The notes beneath the pieces were generated by a model, which did no database searches, was not told where the DNA came from, and was given only the letters and a program-made list of their open reading frames with translations. 64,000 bases of DNA from contig CM114274.1 of NCBI GenBank assembly GCA_050084515.1, forward strand, positions 1,798,001-1,862,000, given 5' to 3'. Of the stretch, positions 24,025-35,194 are shown piece after piece. This stretch comes from Blasia pusilla. Taxonomy: Eukaryota; Marchantiophyta; Marchantiopsida; Blasiales. Position numbers and translations under genes: made by a program. The stretch's first letter is position 1, and every line of letters starts with the position of its first letter.

Positions 24025-24220
24025 CACAAAATTTGGCATCACATTATCACTAAAGCAAGTTTTCATGGCAAACTTATGTATAAACAACATTGTGTAGGAA
24101 TATATTTTGATTGTTAAGAGACACATCACTTCCCAACATAATTTTAATGGGACTTTTAATAACGACTCTAGATAAGGAAAACCCTAGTGTTTATGTGAAA
24201 AATACTAGTCAAGACCAACA

Positions 24221-26076
24221 TTGCGAAGAGTCTGGCCTTGGGACTTATTGATAGTCATAGCAAAAGTCAATCAAATAGTAAATTGGAATCTACGTAAATC
24301 TAATGGTAAAGTAGAGTCACACGTAATTAAAGGCATACGTGGAATAAAAATCCTATCCCTCATATTCTTTTCAATAATGATCTCCGCATTAGTAATTTTT
24401 TTTGAGAGTCCTCAAACGACCAACCGAGTTCCATTCGCTGGACCCATTGAAGCAGTTATATTCCGCAAGAGCATGATAGAAGCACCAATTTTCAAAATAA
24501 GACGGTGTGGATGCAAACCGGGAGGGAGGCATGTATTCAAGAATTTGGTAGGATAGATATGACTCATACCCTCATGTGGGATAGAATCATGATCGATAAA
24601 TGTACGTTCTTGGCCCAAAAAAAAAAGGAGTAATTATGGGAAAAAAAGAATTAGATATAGAAACATCATACTTGCCTCTTGCATTTAGACATTACTTCAG
24701 CATTAATGTCATCGAAATCCCTATTTCTTGGAGTCAAAATAGTAGTATCCCTTAAGAAATCGTTGTCAAGAAATGTTTCCATATGGTTCCCATAGATCGA
24801 GTCAATAAGATTGGTTATGATGTTTGTATTATGTGCCATATCACATGGTAATTGAATGATATCTTCTCCTAAACGAGGGTGATGTGGAACGCAACCTTCT
24901 CCCACCTTCAACAACCAATCAACAAAAGCTATTTGATCATGACGCATAACGCCTTCCAAGGATTGCACTCTTATGTTGGTTGTAAGCTTGAAGATTCTAA
25001 GTTGAGACCATAACTAGGGCCTTTTGAATGTTGCTTGAACTATTTGGGCTTGTTGACCACGACGAACAACTAGAAGAACTAGGTGAAAATCACCACCAAA
25101 GATAAATAGGTTTCCTCCAAATGGTATATTCCTCAATTGTGGAGAAATAACCCCCATAATATCTTGAAGGGTACAATTCATTGCCTCAAATGTATGATGA
25201 TGAGCTATAGGTGCCTCATCCCAAATGATCAGCACCGCCTTTTGAGTAGTACATGCCTTGTTGCTATTTATATGAATATGACAAACGGAGGTCTTATAAT
25301 TATTGAGAGGAATTTTAAAGCGAGTGAAGAGTACGTCCGCCCTCTGATAACAAAGTTGCAATTCCCCCCGGCGACGTCACATCCAAACCAATACCTCCCC
25401 TACAATGAACATTGGCAAGAAAGAGATTATATAGGAAGGTCTTCCTAGTTCACTAGGGCCATCATTAAAGAATAATTTAGATAGAGGTGGAGCACAATCG
25501 CGAATATCTTGGATCTCATCATGAATAATATCCCAAAAAATCCGTTGGCCATCATTTAATCTCGCCTCTCCAAAAACAACCTCTTCAAGTAATTTATGTT
25601 GATCATATATGTGCTCTTCTTCTTCAAGATGCAATGGCAAAGAGGTATTTGAATGAAATATTGGTCGGGGCATAATGTGAAAAGAAAAAATATGATTTCC
25701 TTTATCTTGCAAGTGATAATGCACTTCCAATAAGGCATCATACATGATAAAGGAATTTAATAGGAGATTAGGAATTTCTATTTTGTGCCGAAAAAGAAGG
25801 AGGAATTAAGTAGACAAATAATGTAGAAAAGATAAGACATAAAATAAAAGGGAAGGGCGAATATAATAGTAAAAGCGTGTGACTAACCTCATGTTGTCTC
25901 CACAAGATATCCTCAATAAGTGGGACAAAAAACTAGACCCATAATAATGATGGTCGAGCAAGTGTGTGCGTTGTAGGCTAAAATGGAAGCAAAAATTGAC
26001 AAAGTGAGGGGCCAACATAGATTATAGAATCCTCCCCCAAGTAGGAAAGTACCCCACTATCATCCTCTAAAATTCA
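24221..26076 (-). pseudogene. Helitron helicase (Pif1-like, superfamily 1) C-terminal half
   Basis: Blocks on the minus strand, from high to low coordinate: ILEDDSG at 26076; PLIEDILWRQHE near 25905; a segment with ARLNDGQRIFWDII near 25550; and the site of the P-loop, which reads NDGPSELGRPSY (motif GPGGTGKT lost). These are followed by RFKIPLNNYKTS, LIIWDEAPIAHHHTFEA (motif II, intact), PFGGNLFIFGGDFHLVLLV, GEDIIQLP, IYGNHMETFL, TILTPRNRDFDDINAEV and IMLLRNITASMGPANGTRL. The order is that of plant Helitron helicases. Frame breaks near 25370 and 25000 and the damaged P-loop show it cannot act. Helitron helicase unwinds DNA during rolling-circle transposition. Confidence 0.82.
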
Positions 26077-26722
26077 TGTCGTGCGCATACACATCGCTAC
26101 ACAACATACATCGCTGTCACCGAACACACACACAAACACGCACGATCCCATGCTAATTCATCCAAACAACGAGACAAGAAATACCAAAATATCTCCAATA
26201 AAATAAAGATCTAATCTCTCTCACAACACCATAGTTCTCACATGTGTGCACTCTCACATGTCTCTCTCAATGTCAAACCAAACCCACTCTCCTAATGAGG
26301 CTTAGGTTACACTCACAAGGCAAGGGACCATAGCTCCACCGCTTCGCCCCAAGAGGTTCAACAAAGAGAGAATGAGCTCTCAAACTCTCTCTCTCTCTTT
26401 GAGGTATTACCCTCCCCTCCCCTCCCCCAAGCTCTCTCCATGGTAACCTATGCTTCCAAGTCACCTCCTTAGCTCTTGACCTGATGTAGGAGATCAAAGG
26501 CCACTTACCTAAAATAGAAATTTGACCATATACTCAAAATGGCACTTACCTAAAATAGTAAGTCCCTCAATATGGCTCCAAATGAGCCGAAACGAAGAGA
26601 AAACATGCTCTCTCAAGTTTCGTGGGGCCTCAACATATCATCCTCGACCTCATGAGCATGTCCTCCACTACTCGAGAAGGCGCTCTACTAGGTCTCATCG
26701 ATCTATCCTAAAAGACGTGACA
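26077..26722 (-). repeat. E3 3' terminal repeat (segments B + A)
   Basis: This is 646 bp, bounded by the TGTCGTGCG and GACGTGACA ends on the plus strand. The inner 26222-26722 part (B) matches 42874-43377 at the other end of E3. The outer 26077-26221 part (A) has no partner there. Instead it is repeated at 26728-26852, just inside this repeat. A CT-rich microsatellite occurs at about 26383-26400. Confidence 0.75.
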
Positions 26723-26727
26723 GCTCT

Positions 26728-26860
26728 TGTGCGCGTACACATCGCTACACAACAAACATCGCTGTCACCGAGCACACAAACAAACAGGTAGAATCCCATG
26801 CTAACTCATAGCATCCAAACAATCAGATAAGAAGTACCAAAATATCTCCAATCGCCCCCC
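26728..26860 (-). repeat. E3 internal copy of segment A plus polypurine tract
   Basis: TGTGCGCGTACACATCGCTA through CCAAAATATCTCCAAT repeats 26077-26203 with few changes. On the coding strand it is immediately preceded by AGGGGGGCGA (CCCCCC at 26855-26860 on the plus strand), the likely polypurine tract. Segment A thus sits between the tract and the terminal repeat, which is not normal for an LTR element. Confidence 0.7.
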
Positions 26861-27039
26861 TAGTTGGTGGTTAGGTCCCTCTAACTCCAGAAAGCCATCT
26901 ATCCCTACCTACCATGACATACATCTCTCAGACGCTAAGAGCAAGAAGGCCGGATGCTCATGTGGCCCCATCGTTAGTCGCCTTCTTGTCATCCATGTCA
27001 CAGACACAAGTCAGAATATAGAACTACCTACCCTATGTA

Positions 27040-27520
27040 CATTTGCGACACATCCATCGTCCATGAGGAACCCTAGTGAGAGGTGGCGTCAAACATGCCA
27101 TATGCTATCCTCTCGAACATCCATCACAGACTAGCATATGGCTGCACCGCGGGTAGAACCACACAACATACATCTCAAGCCTGCAAGAACTACTGCTAAA
27201 CTCGGATCAACTTTACCGTCAATGTTCGGAAGATGACATGGCGTACAGTTATGCACATGGTCCTTCCAAACCATACCATCACGTCCCTCCAGTAAGAGAA
27301 CAACGGATGGCAAAATCTCACGCACTCTGAAGATGGTGCGCCCTGCAATCACATCCAACGTCGTGGGTGCCGTCTGCTGCAAGTGGACATGGTCTCCCTC
27401 ATGAAATCTCTGGATAGTAGGTCGATAACTACCTCCTTGAATAGTTGTATACCTCAACGTATCCCGATGTTGCGCAAACGCCAAGTTCTCAAACGCCATG
27501 GCCATAACTCTCCGAAACAA
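27040..27520 (-). pseudogene. E3 integrase C-terminus and damaged PHD finger
   Basis: The integrase tail includes RRVMAMAFENLAFAQHRDTL, FHEGDHVHLQQ and DGMVWKDHVHNC, aligning with E1 and E2. The PHD finger starts with LRCMLCGSTRGA and, after a one-base shift, continues MLVCDGCSRG, a stop, HMACLTP and WMCRKC (27063-27170). The zinc ligands are therefore recognisable but out of frame. Confidence 0.7.
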
Positions 27521-28440
27521 CTCAGCCCTCTGAGAACATGCTCACATCCATACATCAGGATCATCAAGGTTCAACACCTCACGAACATCTCGACGAATGA
27601 CCATAGGTAAATCTGGCTCTCGGCCATACAAAAGCAAGTACGGTGAGAAAGACGCTAAGGATGCCTGCCTGCTCAATCTGTATCCCATCGCCAACCACGG
27701 AAACTAGAGGTCTTAATCTTCTAGGTGACCTCTCTGCAAGCCATACTTGCATAGTCCTCTCTTCACCATTTGCACAGCCCACTCTGCTAGTCCATCCACC
27801 TCAAGATGATCTCGCGAAGTAGTGCGGTGGTCGATCAGTGCCTGATCACACAAGGCCTGAAACTCCCCACGGAACTCTGTACCCTGGTTTGTCAACACCT
27901 CAGCTGATGTACCGTAATGACTCAACACTCAATCTAGGAAGGCATACGCTACTTTCTCACTCGCTTTGTCAGGAAATGCAACCAACTGTATCCACTTCGA
28001 GAAGTGATCGACCATCACCAACACATAATGTTTATGGCACTCCGTCAAAGTCAAAGGTCTCACAAAATCCAAACTCCATCTATAACTTAAGCCCATGATC
28101 GGAAGTGGATGCAACTATGTAGTCAGAGCATTGAATGATGCTCGGACTTGATCATACCCCATGCATCTGGTAACAAACTGCTTAACGTCAGTCTACATGC
28201 CTCGCCACCAATACTGAATCTGGAGCAAGCTGTACGTCCGCTTCACTCCAAAATGACCCAACTTCTCGTAGGCATGACGTACCAAACGTGCTCTCTACGA
28301 AGGATGAGGCACTACACGCACTCTACCATCCTCCCACACTCGCAACACATGTGTCCCCTCCCACCGGAACCGTATAGCTCGCTATAGGATCCGATCCCGC
28401 TCTCTAGCACCCACTGTGCTCGTGACGGTGCCAGTACGCA
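27521..28440 (-). pseudogene. E3 integrase catalytic and HHCC regions
   Basis: The DDE core shows HYGTSAEVLTNQGTEFRGEF with the second Asp changed to Asn, and RTTSRDHLEVDGLAEWAV carrying the Glu region. Upstream are VMVDHFSKWIQLVAFPDKAS and the first-Asp block. The HHCC finger (28140-28300) is readable only across stops. A TAG at 28115-28117 occupies the same codon as a TAG in E2 (31934-31936). Confidence 0.75.
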
Positions 28441-28441
28441 G

Positions 28442-29135
28442 TTACTCCAAGACCACTAGATAGTCGTGAATGTCTTGGCCACCTGTCGTCTCCTCACCGC
28501 CCTTTGGATCTAAGGACTCTCCATCAGACCTCACCATCAAAGTCTCAGCAATATGGCTCTCCATAGCCAACAAGCCCAAATAGGCTGTCGCATGCCATCC
28601 TGGCACCAAATCCTCATCACTCTCACCATGCCAACGAGCTCCAGTTGCATCTCGCTGACTCGAGCATGGGTTACGGCTCAAACCATCTACATCTTGGTTG
28701 AGCGTCCCAGGTCTATGCACCACCTAGAAGTCATACTCCTGCAACAAAAGAGCCCACTTCGCATGCTTCCCTGTAAGCTTGTCGGACTCCATCAAACACT
28801 TAAGTGGCTGATGATCAGTAATGATGGGAATGGGGATTTCCGAATAGATAACATCTGAAATGTGCGACAGCCCACACTGCAGCCAAGCACTCACCCTCAT
28901 ACGGGCTATACTTTGCCTCTGTAACGTTGTTCAAGCGACTAGCGTAAGCCACCACGAATTCTCTACCATTATCGTCATGCTGGATGAGCACAACTCCAAG
29001 CCCCAACATGCTCCAATCGGTATGAAATTGGAAAGGACGCCCCCTGATTGGTCTCCTCAATATGGGCGCGGACGTCAATATGTCCTTGAGCAGCTGAAAT
29101 GCTCTCTCTTGCAGATGCATACTCTCCATGCGACA
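28442..29135 (-). pseudogene. E3 RNase H domain
   Basis: The RNase H segment contains FHTDWSMLGLGVVLIQ, FVVAYASRLNN, YEGECLAAVWAVAHFRCYLF and, after frame damage, KCLMESDKLTGKHAKWALLL-like residues. A tail VVHRPGTLNQDVDGLSRNPC follows. The RT palm and fingers that should precede it are missing (see 29095-29165). Confidence 0.75.
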
Positions 29136-30096
29136 TCTCCACTAGTCTAGCAAGCATCTTCGCCATCCTAGTAGCCGCAGCCTGCCATGAATCTGACGTG
29201 GATGTCCCGAGCATCCGCTCCAAGGGCAGGTCCATCACCTCTTGTGCAATCACTTCTAAACGTGATGTAGGAACTCCAACTCCACGCTCACATAGCGTAG
29301 CAGCCAGCCGGAACATCTCGGCGGGCGTACCTCCCAATGTCATAACATCGGAAGCAGAAAATAGCGGAGCACGCTACACCATCCTGGCCGCCCCCAACAT
29401 CGTACTCGACACATACTCCTCATGAGCATCATCAATAGGAGTCATCACACTCATTTTTCCCATTTCCCTCCGTACCTGCATACCAATAACATCACCAACT
29501 CTCTGGGAACTCTAATCAGGACCCATCGATGGAGTCCTTGTTGTCTCAGAAAACCTGAAAGATTGAGGAAGTTTGGTATGTTTCTTGGCTTCCCCTCGCT
29601 GTGGATCCAACTCTACGGTTGCTCTACTCGTCACAATTACGGTGGCCTCTATCTATACAACCCCGCACATCCAACCAAGTCCCTCCATATCTGTGGCTGC
29701 TCCATACGATGTTGATGCCACGTATCCGGCATCGGATAACCTGAATGCCATAGCGGCAATCTACTCTTTTAGTTGTTGTATGTGAGCAGCCATCCCAACC
29801 TCACGCCCGACGTCTCCCTCGACGAGTCTAGGTGGTGGGACTCTATCTCCTCCACGAGCAGCTCCACCACCCTGTCGGGAAACTCTAGCTCCTCGTCCCC
29901 CAACGAGACCACCTAGTGCACGATTTCTAGGCCCACCCGGACAGGCTACTCGCTCTGGTGCCCTCTCTGGCCCTCGGTTTGGACGTAACTCAGGATGTAA
30001 ACTGAAACACCTGGCGCGTGTATGACCATACCTCTGACAATAGTCACACTAATAACCTCATGGTGTAGCACCATCTGTGCCTCCATGCTGAGGCAC
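29136..30096 (-). pseudogene. E3 protease linker and gag C-terminal part
   Basis: MFRLAATLCERG and WQAAATRMAKMLAR match the linker ahead of the E1 and E2 protease. The frame then runs straight into LVEMSHGEYASA, an RT segment, so the protease core and methyltransferase are absent. The other end (29790-30096) encodes the zinc knuckle CDYCQRYGHTRARC and a Gly/Arg-rich tail. E2 is inserted just before the knuckle at 30096. Confidence 0.72.
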
Positions 30097-30555
30097 TGTC
30101 ATGCGAATCCACATCGTCATACAACATACATCGCTGACATACCATACTCACATACATACATAACATAGACGAGAGCATCCACAAACATAAGTGTACCACA
30201 ACTGAAATCTGTGAAAGACCTACTGTCATAAAACACGTATAAAATCACATACAATCGAGCCAAACCCACTCCACGATGGGAGAATCTAGGTCGAAGCTTG
30301 CGGGAAATATCATAGCCAAGAGCTCTACTCACTACCAAGGCTAACTCCCAACGCAACAGGCTCAACTCAAAGAACTAACTGTTCTTTGGGTGCACTCCAC
30401 ACTATATCCTCCAACCTAAGAGCGGGCCCTATTGGGAAAGTCACCCCCAACCCTATGTATGAAACCGCATCTCTACCTAGCCACTACGGTCCTACATTAG
30501 GTATGGCCTCTACTAGCACACTATACTCTACGACATAATCCATATGGTCATGACA
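30097..30555 (-). repeat. E2 3' terminal repeat (segments B + A)
   Basis: This is a 459-bp repeat running TGTCATGCGAATCC...GGTCATGACA on the plus strand. The inner 30205-30555 part (B) matches 39013-39381 at the 5' end of E2. The outer 30097-30204 part (A) has no counterpart there but recurs at 30558-30664. Confidence 0.78.
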
Positions 30556-30557
30556 GC

Positions 30558-30672
30558 TGTCGTGCGAATCCACATCGTCATACAACATACATCGCTGACA
30601 TACCATACTCACATACATACATAACATAGACGAGAGCATCCACAAACATATTTGTACCAGAACTCGCCCCCC
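30558..30672 (-). repeat. E2 internal copy of segment A plus polypurine tract
   Basis: TGTCGTGCGAATCCACATCG onward is almost identical to 30097-30204 for about 105 bp. It then ends at CCCCCC (30667-30672, plus strand), the polypurine tract AGGGGGGCGA on the coding strand. It is joined to segment B through TGACAGCTGTCG, a near-palindromic junction with two extra bases (GC). Confidence 0.75.
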
Positions 30673-30836
30673 TAACTGGCGGTTAGGTCCCTCTAACTCC
30701 CAGGTAGCCATATACATCTACTACATGCTATACACCTTCGTGGGTGCACGAATCAGAAGGCCGGGTGCTAGGTTGCCCCATCGTTAGTCGCACATCTGTA
30801 ATCCATATCATGCAAAGATCAAGTCATCTACCTCTC

Positions 30837-31100
30837 CTAAATACATCGAGGAAAAACCCACCTTCCAATAGGAACAACATCCATACATGGAGTCAAACAC
30901 ATAATGTGCCAATCCTTAGAACACCGATCACACACCAACATACGGGCTGCGTTACCAGCAGACCCACACAACATACACCTCAAGCTAGCACGTATCATGG
31001 CTAAGCTTGGGTCAACAGTACCATCCACATTTGGAAGATGATAGGGCGCACAATTACGCACATGGTCCTTCCAAACAACTCCATCACGACCCTCCAACAT
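30837..31100 (-). CDS. E2 C-terminal PHD zinc finger
   Basis: This is the end of the pol polyprotein. After the integrase block DGVVWKDHVRNCAPYHLPNV comes a C4-H-C3 finger: LRCMLCGS, MLVCDRC, DWHIMCLTP, GRWVFPRC, with the last pair C-x2-C replaced by F-P-R-C, so one ligand may be weakened (E1 has CPRC preceded by Ile). PHD modules read histone tails. Other plant Ty3 elements often end in a chromodomain at this position, so this looks like an alternative chromatin-reading module (inference). It is open in frame over this stretch. Confidence 0.8.
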   Translation of the reverse strand: MLEGRDGVVWKDHVRNCAPYHLPNVDGTVDPSLAMIRASLRCMLCGSAGNAARMLVCDRCSKDWHIMCLTPCMDVVPIGRWVFPRCI

Positions 31101-31119
31101 GAGAACTCCGAAGCTAACA

Positions 31120-32395
31120 CCTCGCGACTTTTCGTAAAATAGTGCGCCCCTGCCGTCACATCCAAGGTTGTCGGTGCAATCTACTGCAAATAGACATAGT
31201 CCCCCACATGGAACCTACGAATCGATGGTCGATAATCTCCACCCCAAATGGTTGCATATCGCAACGTATCTATATGTTGAGCAATGGCAATATTCTCAAA
31301 GGCTGTTGGCATAACTCTCCGAAAGAGCTCTGCCCGCTGAGAACACACCCTCATCCACATCTCTGGGTCATCAAGGTTCACCACCTCAATAGACTCCCGA
31401 CGAATTTCTGCAAGCAAGTCTGGATCTCGGCCGTATAACAGAAAATAAGGTGAGAAGGAAGCCAAGGATGCTTGGCGACTGAACCTATACCCCATGGCTA
31501 ACCATGGCAACTGAATATCCCAGTCTCCAAGATGCCCCTTCTATAGGCCATACTTGCGCAATGCCCTCTTTACCGTCTGAACTACACGCTCAGCCAAACC
31601 ATCCGCCTCTGGATGATCTCGAGACGTGGTCCGATGATCAATCAACGCCTTGTCACACAAGACCTGAAACTCACCTTGAAACTATGTCAAGGTGAGTTTC
31701 GGTCGGTCGGTCAGCACTTCAGCTGGTGCACCAAAATGACTAAGCATTCTATCAAGAAAGGCGTACGCCGTTCCCTCACTTGCCTTGTCAGGTAATGCCA
31801 TCAACTCAATCCACTTGGAGAAGTGCTCCACCATCACCAACACATATCGATGATGTCGTACAATCAACGGTAACGGTCCCGCAAAGTCCACACTCCAAAA
31901 GTAACCCAACCCCATAATAGGCAAGGGGTGTAACTATGGTGTAGGGGCATTGAATGATGCCCTCACTCGGTCACAAACCAAACAACGTGACACCAACTGC
32001 TGCACCTGAGTATGCATGCCACGCCACCAATATTGACCAAGGAGTAAGCTATACGTACGCTTTACCCCAAAATATCCCAACTCCTCATGGGCATGTCGCA
32101 CAATGCGCTCTCTCTGAGCCAAATGCGGCACTACTCGTACTCTACCATCCTCCCACATACAGAGAATATGTGTTCCTTCCAATTGATACCTCTTAGCACG
32201 TTGAAGAACACGGTCTCGCTCCTTGGCACTCACTATGCCTGGCACACTACTGGTCCGTAGGAACTCCAACACCAACGCATCATCATGAATATCACGCTGA
32301 TCCGTACCACCATCTCCAACCTTAGGATCTGAAGGCTGGCCATGTACCCTCTGACTAGAGTAAGATGTCATGTGGTCCTCCATACTAGAGTCCAC
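31120..32395 (-). pseudogene. E2 integrase
   Basis: The HHCC finger is HAHEELGYFGVKRTYSLLLG then CLVCDRV (about 32100-31960). The DDE core includes VDFAGPLPL, VEHFSKWIELMALPDKAS, the second Asp in EVLTDR, and RTTSRDHPEADGLAERVV with the Glu. The C-terminal domain has PYFLLYGRDPDLLAEIRRES and FHVGDYVYLQ. Breaks are a TAG at 31934-31936 between finger and core, an inverted 14-bp duplication at 31666-31700 that destroys the sequence right after the second Asp, and a stop near 31540. It was an active integrase in the ancestor and is broken here. Confidence 0.82.
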
Positions 32396-32407
32396 CCCTA
32401 ACCAACA

Positions 32408-33985
32408 TTAAAAAGCGGATGCATGCCAACCTGGCACCATCTCCTCATCAACTTTGCCATGCCATCTAGCCCCAGTTGCATCCTCTTGGCTAGTACATGG
32501 GTTCCTACTCAACCCATCAGCATCAAGGTTGGCAACTCCAGGTCTATGTACCACCTGGAAGTCATACTCCTGTAAGATAAGAGCCCACCGTGCAAGCTTT
32601 CCTGTAAGCTTGTCAAACTCCATCAACCACTTGAGCGGCTGGTGATCAGTAACAAGGGTAAATTGTGTGCCAAACAAGTAACACCTAAAGTGTGCCACAG
32701 CCCACACTACTGCCAAGCACTCTCCCTCATATGAACTATAGCGCGACTCCGCTGCATTATTTGAACGACTTGCATAGGCCACCACAAACTCCATGTGCTC
32801 ATCATCATGTTGTGTCGACACCGCTCCAAGTCCCAACCTACTCCAATCAGTGTGTAACTGAAATGGGCGCCCTCTGATAGGTCTCCTCAAGATAGGCGCC
32901 GCCACCAACTAGGCCTTAAGCTCCACAAAAGCTCTCTCCTGATAATCTCCCCAGTGCCACTCTTGATCTGATTTCAGAAATTGGTTCAAAGGCTTTGCCA
33001 TAGCACTAAATCCCTTCACATACCTCTGATAGTAGTTCCCCAATCCCATGAATGCCCGAACTCTACTCACATCTACCGGACGCGGAATAAGTGCAATAGC
33101 CTCCACCTTTGCTTGCTGAACTCCCAAACCACCTGGATAGATCACATGACCTAAGTACTCAACATCCTCATGGAAGAACTTACACTTTTCTGGATGCAAA
33201 CATAGACCATGAGCTTTCCACTGCTCAAACACCATCTGCAAATGTATCTAATGCTCCTCCACCGTGTTACTAAACACCAAGATATCATCAATGTAACACC
33301 GAACAAAATCCAACCTTGCTAGGATCCTGTCCATCACTCTCTGAAACTCGGCAGGTGCATTCTTCAACCCAAAGGGTAAGAATTTCCACTGGTACAAACA
33401 ATCCTTGCCATGAGAGTTGACACCCCAAAATGCTGTCTTGGCCTTGTCACTCTCCCGAATCGGAAATTGATGGTATCCTGCCCGAAGATCCAAAGTACTG
33501 AAAATCTTTGCCTGTCCCACCACATCAAAGATCTCCTCAGGTGTAGGCATGGCATACCTATCGGCCTTGGTTTTCCAATTGATATGACAGTAATCTCCAC
33601 ACATCCGCCTATCCGTGTAGTTGCCATGCATATCCTTTTTAGCAGGCATGATAGTGGCTGATGCATACTCTCCATGCAACAACTCCACTAATCCAGCCTC
33701 CAAAAGGTCCAACGTCCTATTCTGAATCAGGTCCCTCTCCATATCACTATATCGGTAGGGACGACGGAAGATTGGCGTATCACTAGCCAAATCAATCCGT
33801 ATACCGGGTCCAACCAGATCATCCAACTCCTTCATGCTAAAGGCAAAACAACTCCTATAAGCACGTAGGAACTGTGTCAAGCATCGTTTCTCACCTCCCG
33901 TAAGCTTGGGCCCAAGTAATGGCTCCCAAGTCTCCTCCACTGGCACACTAGAGGGAGAGGGCGATGCCATTGGTCGCTCACGCAT
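32408..33985 (-). pseudogene. E2 reverse transcriptase and RNase H
   Basis: The RT frame is open for 245 aa (33985-33251). It carries CFAFSMKELD, PYRYSDMERDLI, LVELLHGEYASATIMPAKKD, MCGDYCHIN, FSTLDLRAGYHQFPI, FLPFGLKNAPAEFQRVMD and the catalytic CYIDDILVFSN. A TAG (33248-33250) precedes the thumb: CLHPEKCKFFHEDVEYLGH, VRAFMGLGNYYQRYVKGFS. A TAG at 32909-32911 separates it from RNase H: LHTDWSRLGLGAV, YEGECLAVVWAVAHF, TLVTDHQPLKWLME, VVHRPGVANLDADGLSR. The YIDD active site and the RNase H acidic residues are kept. Only two amber codons and a TAA at the end interrupt it, so this is a young pseudogene. Confidence 0.87.
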
Positions 33986-35188
33986 AACCCCTCACAAGAT
34001 GGTACACCCTTAGCTACACCATCACCTGAGAAAATAACTCCTCCACCAGCATGAGCAACCAACTCCACATGCCCAGCCATTACATCCCATTTACTCCAAG
34101 GATGCAAAATACTACTCTCCTCGCCCCCAGCCGATGCCTCTACCGTCCCTGTAGCCATCGAGCTCATTACAAGGGGTGGAAGACCCACAGACATAGTCCG
34201 AAGTCGACGCTGCTCGGCCATACCAAGACTCAAAATCCAAGTCAAACAATTCAGGTCTATGGCCTGACCCAACACATGACGTCGTGAAGCCTTAGAAATG
34301 GAAGCAACCGCTGTCACACCAGTAGCAAATCCCATCGCACGCTCTCTCTCATCAGCGTTAGGCTCCACCAATTGTCACACATGAGAATCCCATACAAGCC
34401 CGGGACCACCAAGCTGCATCCAACAACACCACTGGTCCAATCCAAGACCGCACCTCATGAACACTCGCCATCATCCGGGTCCGAGTGTCACCCAACAATG
34501 GAACATTCTCCAGAATGTAAGCTGGAGCACGTGCCTGATGAACCTGAAGATGTCGTAACACCCGTAACATCTCCCAAAACAATCGAGACCTAGGGTCGTG
34601 TAATCCCTCACCACGACCAGCACGTGTATGACCGTGACATGGCCATCGAGCAATCACCAAATCCACAGGACCAACCCTCTCAAGGTCATGCGCCCCCAAC
34701 AATGCAATGTGTGACGGAAAAGCACGATGGTACCCACGAATAGCTCATGGCAGCAACAACTCAGGATATCTCCGCATCAACTGACCAATATGTCGGGATG
34801 AGACTCTCTGGGCCGTCTCATCTCGCTCCACATACACGTATCTCCGCACAGGAATACTGGCCTGCAACACTGCAGCCAAACCAGTGCTAATCCCACCAAA
34901 GAGATCTAACACACAAATGCCCTCTGGCGGATACTGCCATTCAATGGGTGTAGTATCCAAAGGGGATAACCCAACTGGACCAGAAGTAGGAGTCCGCCGT
35001 GGGGCCTCCTCTTCCTCGTGAGGTATAACAGCCTCACACCAAGCCTCCTGCACTAGGCGATCAGCCTCTTGCACCACCTGAACTCCAAAGTGGCACATCC
35101 AACGATGAGGATGCCACTGCTGCAAAACTAGGGACCTCAATACCTCCTCATGCACAGGAGAATCCATAGCACAAACATTACCCTCCAA
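33986..35188 (-). pseudogene. E2 C5-cytosine DNA methyltransferase (DNMT3/DRM-like), lacking target-recognition part
   Basis: The domain lies between protease and RT. Motif I is CVLDLFGGISTGLAAVLQAS, then YVYVERDE and MRRYPELLLP. After a TGA come DLVIARWPCHGHTRAGRG with the catalytic Cys (codon at 34637-34639), DPRSRLFWEMLRVLRHLQ, and AYILENVPLLGDTRTRMM with the catalytic ENV. GPVVLLDAAWWSRA follows. The next homologous block is NADERERAMGFATGVTA then RRHVLGQAIDLNCLTWI (motif IX-X, 34371-34200). Compared with E1, about 75 residues covering motif VIII and the target-recognition region are missing at about 34360-34400. The catalytic centre is thus intact but specificity is lost. The region 34200-33986 is a linker to RT. 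The nearest host relatives are plant DNMT3/DRM-type de novo methyltransferases (judged by motifs, not by a search). Confidence 0.85.
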
Positions 35189-35194
35189 AAAGTC

